NCBI GenBank assembly: GCA_017620875.1
Contig: JAGAUH010000289.1
Location: 1 to 10,973, forward strand
Origin: Clostridia bacterium
GTDB lineage: Bacteria > Bacillota > Clostridia > Christensenellales > Borkfalkiaceae
DNA length: 10,973 nt
Direction: 5' to 3'
Positions within the stretch are counted from its first letter, which is position 1. Each line of letters begins with the position of its first letter. Below the pieces are notes generated by a model that was given only the letters and a program-made list of their open reading frames with translations, did not search any database and was not told where the DNA came from. Below, one piece after another: positions 6,904 to 10,973 of this stretch. A program made the translations under genes and the position numbers.

Positions 6904-7737
6904 ATGATAAGAACAAAAGAACAAGTTTTAAACGAATTACAACATGGCGAAGACAAAGATTCGGACATTGTGCAAACTCTACTTACCATTATTAACAATT
7001 CCCAAACAATAGAAACTTATAAAGCATCATTATTAAATATAGTTACTACTGATGGCACGAAACTAATAATGCAAATCCCTTGCCCCGACTTGGAAAACTA
7101 TAAAAAATGGATATCCGAAGGCAGAATGAAAGAAGAACAAGCAAAAAGTAATTTGAGTAAATTTTATGGTAGTAAAATTAGATACTATTTCTGTATAATT
7201 GCAGACTTGCTATCTGTTTTTAGAGACAACGTAAAATGTATGCAAGTTGCAGAAAGTGCTTATTTACTTTGGACAATAGATAATAGCGGTGATAACGTAG
7301 GGCTGAGCGGTGATATAATGGCAAATTATTTAAACGCTCAAGAATGTTTAGCAGAGTTATATAGTGATGAAAAATGCACCATACACAATTATAGCAAAGC
7401 ATACGTTGCATTTAAAATGGCTTATTTAAAATACTCTAATATGGGAAAAGAAAAAAACGTATTTTATAAAAACAATGAAACCGTTTTTTGGAGTGAAGAC
7501 GCAAATATGGTTTATGCTTATGCAAAAACAATTCTTCAAAACGTCGATAACTATTTTATCCAAAAAGAATCATTTATTAACTTAAAATGGGCTAGAGATT
7601 TAGGTCACTTAAAAGCAAAAGAAGAACACACGAAAGAATGCAAATCCAAAGGCTGCTGCACATATTGTCACCACTTGAAATTTAAAGGTTTATTTACAAA
7701 AACCTGTGCTAACTGTGGCAAAAAAAGAGAATATTAA
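6904..7737 (+). CDS. Helical-repeat protein with C-terminal zinc ribbon, unknown function
   Basis: 277 residues, no signal peptide or membrane segment. Residues 1 to about 85 are mixed, with a short beta-like stretch (TTDGTKLIMQIP 48-59). Residues about 85-240 are paired amphipathic helices resembling TPR/Sel1 units; the last (NLKWARDLGHLKAKEE, 226-241) has the Sel1-like A..LG...A pattern. The tail is a zinc ribbon with Cys252/Cys255 and Cys268/Cys271 (CTYC-x12-CANC). The KGLF and CGKKREY ending resembles zinc tails I associate with diverse Bacillota proteins. Start fixed by AAAGGAG eight bases upstream of ATG 6904. It heads the repressed cassette operon, 19 bases before the next gene. I do not recognise a family; a scaffold or regulatory role in a defence or mobile cassette is only a guess. 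Confidence 0.85.
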   Translation: MIRTKEQVLNELQHGEDKDSDIVQTLLTIINNSQTIETYKASLLNIVTTDGTKLIMQIPCPDLENYKKWISEGRMKEEQAKSNLSKFYGSKIRYYFCIIADLLSVFRDNVKCMQVAESAYLLWTIDNSGDNVGLSGDIMANYLNAQECLAELYSDEKCTIHNYSKAYVAFKMAYLKYSNMGKEKNVFYKNNETVFWSEDANMVYAYAKTILQNVDNYFIQKESFINLKWARDLGHLKAKEEHTKECKSKGCCTYCHHLKFKGLFTKTCANCGKKREY

Positions 7738-7756
7738 TTAAGGAGGATAGTAACCT

Positions 7757-8029
7757 ATGTACGATATAGATATGGAAAAATTAGCAAGGGATGGCTTTAA
7801 AATTGTAGACGGATTATTATGCGATAGATGGGGTGGAACTATTGGACCAGTAAGAGTAAACTCTTTCGGTTGGAGTAGCCCTTGTACCGAATATCATTTT
7901 GACGAATACTCTTTAAGAGATTACACCATAAAAAAAGAAACGCAATATGACAATTGGTATTTAGCAAAAGGCTACTCAAAAATATGCGATTTATACTATT
8001 ATGGTGGAAAAAATTGGTCTACAAAATAA
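7757..8029 (+). CDS. Small orphan protein, unknown function
   Basis: 90 residues, soluble, rich in aromatic residues (11 Tyr, 4 Trp, 4 Phe by eye) and with three cysteines (22, 43, 77). No HTH, membrane segment, signal peptide or known motif is visible. AGGAGG lies 10 bases before the ATG, a strong site with a slightly long spacing. The in-frame ATG at 7772 is a less likely start. It follows the zinc-ribbon gene by 19 bases in the same operon, and the right copy of the 70-bp terminator repeat begins 38 bases after its stop. Shared control implies a shared job with the zinc-ribbon protein, for example as binding partner. That is inference. Confidence 0.75.
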   Translation: MYDIDMEKLARDGFKIVDGLLCDRWGGTIGPVRVNSFGWSSPCTEYHFDEYSLRDYTIKKETQYDNWYLAKGYSKICDLYYYGGKNWSTK

Positions 8030-8066
8030 GTAATAAAAACAAATTAAAACATTAATTACAACTTTG

Positions 8067-8136
8067 TTTATTAACTTATAGCCCTACTTTTAAAAAATAA
8101 GACACAAAAAAGGTATTAGATTTTTACTCTAATACC
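8067..8136 (+). repeat. 70-bp direct repeat, right copy
   Basis: Identical to 6478-6547 and in the same orientation, 1,589 bp away. It closes the cassette and supplies the terminator for its rightward operon. No transposase, integrase or obvious inverted terminal repeats are present between or beside the copies. Confidence 0.97.
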
Positions 8137-8142
8137 CTTTTT
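8106..8142 (+). terminator. Terminator of the cassette operon (right repeat)
   Basis: A6 (8106-8111), GGTATTAGA (8112-8120), loop of seven, TCTAATACC (8128-8136), then C and T5 (8138-8142). It is the same hairpin as at 6523-6547, with one extra C before the T-tract. Confidence 0.85.
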
Positions 8143-8188
8143 ATTTTTACTAAAAACAAGAAACTCTCTCTGCTTTAGAATAATTTTT

Positions 8189-8209
8189 ATAAAAGCAACT
8201 TGCTTTTAT
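8189..8209. promoter_or_regulatory. Palindrome abutting the small-RNA promoter, possible operator
   Basis: ATAAAAGCAA (8189-8198), central C, TTGCTTTTAT (8200-8209): a perfect 10+1+10 inverted repeat whose last base is the first base of the -35 box. The 11-base core AGCAA-N-TTGCT is the same as in operator 1 of the cassette. There is no T-tract directly after it, so it is less likely to be a terminator. Confidence 0.6.
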
Positions 8210-8237
8210 TGACAAAAAATATAAAAATTGATAAAAT
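8209..8237 (+). promoter_or_regulatory. Promoter of the small RNA gene
   Basis: TTGACA (8209-8214), 17 bases, TAAAAT (8232-8237). Start predicted near 8244, exactly at the base of the RNA's closing stem. No ribosome site or reading frame follows. Confidence 0.85.
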
Positions 8238-8243
8238 TAATAC

Positions 8244-8308
8244 AAAGATATGGTTTGACTCTATATATAGAGCATGGACGAAAGGTCCGAACTCCATATC
8301 TTTTTTTT
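8244..8308 (+). ncRNA. Small structured RNA, predicted three-way junction with intrinsic terminator
   Basis: A transcript of about 65 bases. Stem P1 is AAAGATATGG (8244-8253) with CCATATCTTT (8294-8303). P2 is CTCTA/TAGAG (8259-8263, 8268-8272) with a TATA loop. P3 is GGAC/GTCC (8276-8279, 8285-8288) with a GAAAG loop. The single-stranded joints are TTTGA, CAT and GAACT. T8 (8301-8308) follows P1, so P1 may double as the terminator stem. There is no open reading frame, and a strong promoter starts transcription at the first base of P1. I do not recognise a known RNA class. It could be a trans-acting RNA, a short terminated leader, or a ligand-binding element; nothing directly downstream would be controlled by it. 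Confidence 0.65.
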
Positions 8309-8325
8309 ATTAATGCTAAAACTTC

Positions 8326-8342
8326 TAGTTGCAAGTTATACG
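8326..8342 (+). repeat. 17-bp direct repeat, copy A
   Basis: TAGTTGCAAGTTATACG at 8326-8342 recurs exactly at 8720-8736 in the same orientation, 394 bp away. The two copies bracket the hairpin-rich stretch. Confidence 0.8.
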
Positions 8343-8387
8343 CAAAAAACAAGTACCACAAAACAAAACGAAGTAAACAATAAGTTT

Positions 8388-8426
8388 AAAAAACACCTAC
8401 TATAAAAGTAAGTGTTTTTATTTTAC
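8388..8426 (+). terminator. Terminator-like hairpin
   Basis: AAAAACAC (8389-8396) pairs with GTGTTTTT (8412-8419); inside, after a two-base mismatch, ACT pairs with AGT around ATAAA. The T-rich tail TTTTTATTTTA follows. It may back up the end of the small RNA, or be a leftover terminator. Confidence 0.5.
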
Positions 8427-8468
8427 TTAAATAATGAAAGGTAAAACTTTCTAGAAACCATATAGGGG

Positions 8469-8505
8469 TCCCAAAAAAGTTTTATATAATAAAAGTTTTT
8501 TGGGA
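8469..8505. repeat. Near-perfect 37-base hairpin bounded by TCCCAAA/TTTGGGA
   Basis: TCCCAAAAAA (8469-8478) pairs with TTTTTTGGGA (8496-8505). After one G-G mismatch, TTTTAT pairs with ATAAAA around ATA. A second hairpin with the same ends follows 12 bases later, and both are preceded by AGGG. Role unknown: bidirectional terminator, or end of a decayed palindromic mobile element. Confidence 0.75.
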
Positions 8506-8517
8506 TAAATTTAGGGT

Positions 8518-8562
8518 TCCCAAATAAAATTTTTACAAGCGTTTGTAAAAAATTTTTTGGGA
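8518..8562. repeat. Second TCCCAAA/TTTGGGA hairpin, 45 bases
   Basis: TCCCAAA (8518-8524) pairs with TTTGGGA (8556-8562). Inside, TTTTTACAA (8530-8538) pairs with TTGTAAAAA (8543-8551) around GCGT, with one small unpaired offset between the two helices. Same outer ends and same AGGG-type lead-in (AGGGTTCCC against AGGGGTCCC) as the hairpin at 8469-8505. Confidence 0.75.
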
Positions 8563-8573
8563 TTTTAAAAAGT

Positions 8574-8620
8574 CGACAAAAACAACCACCAAACCCTTGG
8601 TGGTTGTTTAAATATTGTCG
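8574..8620. repeat. Strong 11-bp hairpin with outer CGACAA/TTGTCG pairing
   Basis: ACAACCACCAA (8582-8592) pairs perfectly with TTGGTGGTTGT (8597-8607) around ACCC. An outer helix CGACAA (8574-8579) with TTGTCG (8615-8620) closes it. It is the most GC-rich hairpin in the gap. A T-tract is weak on the plus strand (TTTAAATATT), while on the minus strand TTTTTGTCGACTTTTT follows. A terminator is possible but not sure. Confidence 0.65.
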
Positions 8621-8719
8621 TACTTTGACGCACTAGGCTCGACAAATTTTTAACATTTGGTAGACTTTGTTGGTCTTTATATTTTTTACTCCCCTTAAAT
8701 AGAAACGGGTAAAATTGCA

Positions 8720-8736
8720 TAGTTGCAAGTTATACG
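8720..8736 (+). repeat. 17-bp direct repeat, copy B
   Basis: Exact second copy of TAGTTGCAAGTTATACG (see 8326-8342). Confidence 0.8.
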
Positions 8737-8745
8737 AGGCTCGCT

Positions 8746-8794
8746 AAAATTACAGGATACAATAGACCTTTTGGTCATTGTAGTCTGGAATTTT
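8746..8794. terminator. Long interrupted hairpin, possible terminator of the kinase operon
   Basis: From outside in: AAAATT (8746-8751) with AATTTT (8789-8794), CAG (8753-8755) with CTG (8785-8787), TACAAT (8758-8763) with ATTGTA (8777-8782), and GACC (8765-8768) with GGTC (8773-8776) around TTTT. The A/T-rich base lets it act in either direction. The minus-strand kinase operon ends at 8873, about 80 bp away on its 3' side. Confidence 0.45.
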
Positions 8795-8838
8795 TTGCAG
8801 TAAACGAAGTAGAACGACGCAAATATACGATTTTACTT

Positions 8839-8854
8839 TACGCAGTATTGCGTA
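8839..8854. repeat. Small hairpin just after the kinase stop codon
   Basis: TACGCA (8839-8844) and TGCGTA (8849-8854) pair around GTAT, 18 bases downstream of the kinase gene's end on the minus strand. No U-tract follows in that direction (AAAGTAAAATCG), so it may protect the 3' end rather than terminate. Confidence 0.45.
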
Positions 8855-8872
8855 GCAAATAGGAAGTTTAAA

Positions 8873-9799
8873 CTAGTAGTTTAGTTCTTCTACTATAAGC
8901 TTAGGATAAATCTCTTGATATTTTTCTTTATACACTTTTGGCTCTCTGCTAGCAACCCTAGCCGTGCCACCGGCAACGGCACATTTTAAGATTTCCGGCA
9001 TATCGGCGGACTTTTCGATAGCGATTGCGGCAGCGGCAACCATACTATCGCCTGCACCTACGGTAGAATTTACCGCAACGCTAGCGCTTTTACAAAAATA
9101 ACTTTTGCTACCATTTGTTAAAATAGCCCCTTCGCTACCCAAAGAAAGCAACACGTTTTCTGCACCCATATCTATAAATTGCCTACACGCAGAAACCATA
9201 TCTCTTTTTGTACCAAATTGCTTTTTAGTAAGCCTTTCGAATTCTTCGATATTAGGCTTTATCATATAAACGCCTTGTTTTACGGCGTTAAACAAAGGTT
9301 CGCCTTCGGCATCGACGATACGCTTTACTCTTTTAGGAAGTCTAGTGCAAAGTTGAGCGTAAAAATCTTTGCTAACCCCTTGCGGAAGTGAGCCACTCAT
9401 AACCGCGATAGAACAATTTTGCGACATACTGCACGCAAGATTTAAAAGTTCTTCTTGCTTGTCTAAAGCAACCAAACTACCCCTATCGTTAATTTCTGTC
9501 ATCATAGACTTGTTATCTATAATTTTATAGTTTACCCTGACTGAGCCCGGATTCCAAACGAAATCGCAAGTGAGCCCTTCTTGAGAAAATTGGTCTATAA
9601 ATTGTCTACCGTTTTCTTCGAACATAAAGCCCGTTGCAATGCAATCTGAGCCGAGCCTTTTTATAGATATTGCCACGTTTAAGGCTTTACCCGCATAAAT
9701 TTCTTGCTTGTTGATAATACGGTTTAGTCTACCAACGTTTAAAGAATCTAATTCGATTGTACAATCCACACTAGGATTTGGACAAATAGTTAATATCAT
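8873..9799 (-). CDS. PfkB-family hexose kinase, 1-phosphofructokinase / tagatose-6-phosphate kinase type
   Basis: 308 residues, the usual length for FruK/LacC-type kinases, which use ATP to phosphorylate a sugar phosphate in the cytoplasm. Motifs: N-terminal CPNPSVDCTIEL (6-17), AGKALNVA (36-43, the GGKGxNVA motif with two Gly-to-Ala changes), TEINDRG (101-107), SGSLPQG (135-141), DAEGEPL (163-169), KPNIEEFE (181-188), LSLGSEGA (219-226) and the ATP and catalytic motif STVGAGDSM (245-253) with Asp251 as catalytic base. FruK and LacC cannot be separated by eye. No fructose PTS or DeoR-type regulator is next to it, unlike classical fru operons. AAGGA precedes the ATG by five bases. It is 28 bp downstream of a membrane-protein gene with which it shares a promoter. 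Confidence 0.92.
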   Translation of the reverse strand: MILTICPNPSVDCTIELDSLNVGRLNRIINKQEIYAGKALNVAISIKRLGSDCIATGFMFEENGRQFIDQFSQEGLTCDFVWNPGSVRVNYKIIDNKSMMTEINDRGSLVALDKQEELLNLACSMSQNCSIAVMSGSLPQGVSKDFYAQLCTRLPKRVKRIVDAEGEPLFNAVKQGVYMIKPNIEEFERLTKKQFGTKRDMVSACRQFIDMGAENVLLSLGSEGAILTNGSKSYFCKSASVAVNSTVGAGDSMVAAAAIAIEKSADMPEILKCAVAGGTARVASREPKVYKEKYQEIYPKLIVEELNY

Positions 9800-9827
9800 T
9801 TTTTTCCTTAGGCTAAAAAGCCGTTCC

Positions 9828-10466
9828 TTATAATAATTGTTTAATTCTGTCTTTTTTGCTTAGTTTAATACCGTCGCCGTCTTTTGGTTGATCGGGCTTG
9901 GTTTTGTATAGTTTATAGTTGGATTTTACCCTATATTTGCCACTAAACACGTTAATTTCGTAATCTTTAACGCCCATATCTACAAGGGCTTGCAAAGCAC
10001 CAACGCAATCCATAACGGTAGAATAAAGCGTTTCTTCTTTATTTTTACCTTTTATAATAATATCCACGTCGCCAAAATATTCGTCATCTTCTAAATTTGC
10101 CGCAACGTATTTTAATTCTTCTTCTATTTCGGGTTGCAACCTAGAAGTTGTTACCACCATAACGTTTACTTTTGCCTTTACTATATCTTTTAGTTCTACG
10201 GTATGTTTTCTACCAAAGGTTACGGTTTTATCGTCTATTTGCAATTGCGGTATATTTTTTGTGGTATACACCCTTAACACCCCAGGAAGTAACGCAATTA
10301 ACGCTAAAATAAAAAATGCAACAACCCAAGTTAGTAAACTTTTAGGATCGTTAATAATATACACGCTTAATAGTCCGCCAAGCAAAAGCATTGCTATAAC
10401 AAAGTAAACTATAAACTTTCTTCTTTTGCTTTTATTATATTCTATATTAGGATAAAATTCTTTCAT
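9828..10466 (-). CDS. Two-helix membrane protein with PH-like domain, unknown function
   Basis: 212 residues. A basic N-terminus (KSKRRK, 12-17) is followed by two transmembrane segments (about 18-38 and 44-67). Then comes a soluble part whose first strands (QLQIDDKTVTFGRKHTVELKDIVKAKV, about 74-100, with a VVTTSR strand after) look like the bacterial PH-like fold of YcxB/bPH-type proteins. Residues 111-185 continue alpha/beta, including an acidic loop (LEDDEYFGD, 125-133), and the tail is lysine-rich. By the positive-inside rule the soluble part is probably cytoplasmic. AAAGGAG precedes the ATG. It is the first gene of an operon with the PfkB kinase, yet nothing in it suggests sugar transport. 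The PH-like call is structural resemblance only. Confidence 0.8.
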   Translation of the reverse strand: MKEFYPNIEYNKSKRRKFIVYFVIAMLLLGGLLSVYIINDPKSLLTWVVAFFILALIALLPGVLRVYTTKNIPQLQIDDKTVTFGRKHTVELKDIVKAKVNVMVVTTSRLQPEIEEELKYVAANLEDDEYFGDVDIIIKGKNKEETLYSTVMDCVGALQALVDMGVKDYEINVFSGKYRVKSNYKLYKTKPDQPKDGDGIKLSKKDRIKQLL

Positions 10467-10494
10467 ACTGCTCCTTTAAAAACTCAACTTATAT

Positions 10495-10523
10495 ATTTTA
10501 CCATTTATAGCCCTTTTTGTCAA
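10495..10523 (-). promoter_or_regulatory. Promoter of the membrane-protein/kinase operon
   Basis: On the minus strand, TTGACA (10518-10523), 17 bases, TAAAAT (10495-10500). Start predicted near 10488, about 22 bases before the ATG at 10466, leaving just enough leader for AAAGGAG. Confidence 0.85.
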
Positions 10524-10594
10524 TATACAATTTTTAAATAAACTTAAAATAAATGCTAGTATAATTTAGACAAAATTAAAAGTCTTTTCGTTTG

Positions 10595-10625
10595 AAAAAA
10601 TATAAGCGAGCCAAGTTTGGCTCGC
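10595..10625 (-). terminator. Intrinsic terminator of the G5-like gene
   Basis: On the minus strand GCGAGCCA (10618-10625) pairs with TGGCTCGC (10606-10613) around a four-base loop (10614-10617), followed by TTATATTTTTT (10595-10605). It starts 17 bp after the gene's stop codon. Confidence 0.9.
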
Positions 10626-10642
10626 CACTTTATTAGTTATAT

Positions 10643-10973
10643 CTATTTACCTTGCAAAATTAGGTTATCTATTTTTTTATACTCGTCGCTCCTTATTAGC
10701 CACTCGCCTACTAGTTGTCCGTTATGGTATTTTTGTAAATACCCTTTGCTTTTAAAGCCACTTTTACCAACCACTTTTTGCTCTTGTTCACCCTTTAATA
10801 AAACTTCTACAAGTTCTATTTTATCTTCTGGTAAAATTTCTTCTAGTATCTCGCTTCTAGTTTTATAAGTATACAAGTTTTCTACGCCGTACACGCTAAA
10901 AGTAACACTATTATCCGTTGTATCGGCAAAGATTATTATAAGTCCGTTTGTGTCGTTTATAAAGCGTAAGTCC
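10643..10973 (-). CDS. Protein with C-terminal G5-like domain (N-terminus outside window)
   Basis: The minus-strand frame is open from the window edge to TAA at 10643-10645, giving the last 109 residues. A GTG at 10894 could be a start, but the frame continues upstream with protein-like sequence (LRFINDTNGLIIIFADTTDN) and no ribosome site precedes the GTG. The end has the G5-type pattern: a parallel stretch SEILEEILPEDKIELVEVLLKGEQ, then VGKSGFKSKGYL, HNGQLV, a serine-aspartate-tyrosine turn (SDEYKK) and a final hydrophobic-x-x-G-K. G5 domains occur at the C-termini of VanW/YabE-like and peptidoglycan-binding surface proteins of Gram-positive bacteria. The match is by eye, so the domain call is tentative. 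The gene ends at a strong terminator. Confidence 0.6.
   Translation of the reverse strand, partial: DLRFINDTNGLIIIFADTTDNSVTFSVYGVENLYTYKTRSEILEEILPEDKIELVEVLLKGEQEQKVVGKSGFKSKGYLQKYHNGQLVGEWLIRSDEYKKIDNLILQGK

Noticed and set aside
7220..7411. Minus-strand open frame of 63 residues
   Set aside because: It is antisense within the zinc-ribbon protein gene, with no ribosome site or recognisable protein features.
6608..8029. Type II toxin-antitoxin module or prophage remnant
   Set aside because: The regulator is divergent rather than co-transcribed, neither partner resembles a known toxin, and no integrase or phage structural gene is seen. A novel relationship remains possible but is not supported enough to call.
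8244..8308. tRNA, hammerhead ribozyme or known riboswitch for the three-way junction RNA
   Set aside because: There is no D arm or 7-bp anticodon loop, no CUGAUGA core despite a GGACGAAA string, and no purine, SRP or c-di-GMP core residues.
8388..8620. CRISPR array in the hairpin-rich gap
   Set aside because: The hairpins differ in sequence and spacing, there is no constant repeat with uniform spacers, and no cas gene is near.
9179..9391. Plus-strand open frame of 70 residues
   Set aside because: It is antisense to the well-supported PfkB kinase gene.
10617..10868. Plus-strand open frame of 83 residues
   Set aside because: It is antisense to the G5-like gene and starts inside that gene's terminator.

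Overview
The window is AT-rich, densely coded DNA from a low-GC Gram-positive-type bacterium. Shine-Dalgarno sites are strong (AAGGAG type), sigma-A promoters are near consensus with 17-18 base spacers, and intrinsic terminators are frequent. Protein families (PepV-like M20 peptidase, PfkB sugar kinase, Gpi18-like GT-C enzyme, G5-type domain) and lysine/asparagine-rich codon use point to an uncultured gut-type Clostridia or other Bacillota. A finer placement cannot be made from the sequence alone.

Layout. (1) 1-2086, minus: a membrane-anchored protein of at least 695 residues built from a degenerate repeat, with its C-terminus outside the window. (2) 2403-6444, plus: an M20 dipeptidase, a SAM-dependent RNA methylase overlapping it by 4 bp, and a multi-pass GT-C glycosyltransferase with its own promoter 3 bp after the methylase stop. 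The run ends at a strong terminator (6451-6480). (3) 6478-8136: a small accessory cassette bounded by two exact 70-bp direct repeats, each carrying a terminator hairpin. Inside are a 68-residue XRE-type regulator (minus), a divergent control region with a perfect consensus promoter and two matching palindromic operators 31 bp apart, a 277-residue helical protein with a C-terminal zinc ribbon, and a 90-residue orphan protein. (4) 8137-8872: no protein gene. It holds a short RNA gene with its own promoter, a predicted three-way junction fold and a U-tract end. A series of hairpins and a 17-bp direct repeat follow. (5) 8873-10466, minus: a two-gene operon of a small membrane protein and a PfkB-family (1-phosphofructokinase-like) kinase. 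(6) 10643-10973, minus: the C-terminal part of a protein ending in a G5-like domain, with its terminator.

How it fits together. The regions outside 6478-8136 look like ordinary chromosomal genes. The cassette is the likeliest undescribed system: a self-insulated, probably autoregulated two-gene operon whose effectors I do not recognise. The small RNA just outside it has a palindrome at its promoter that shares the core AGCAA-N-TTGCT with the cassette's first operator, so the cassette regulator may also control the RNA. That link is inference.
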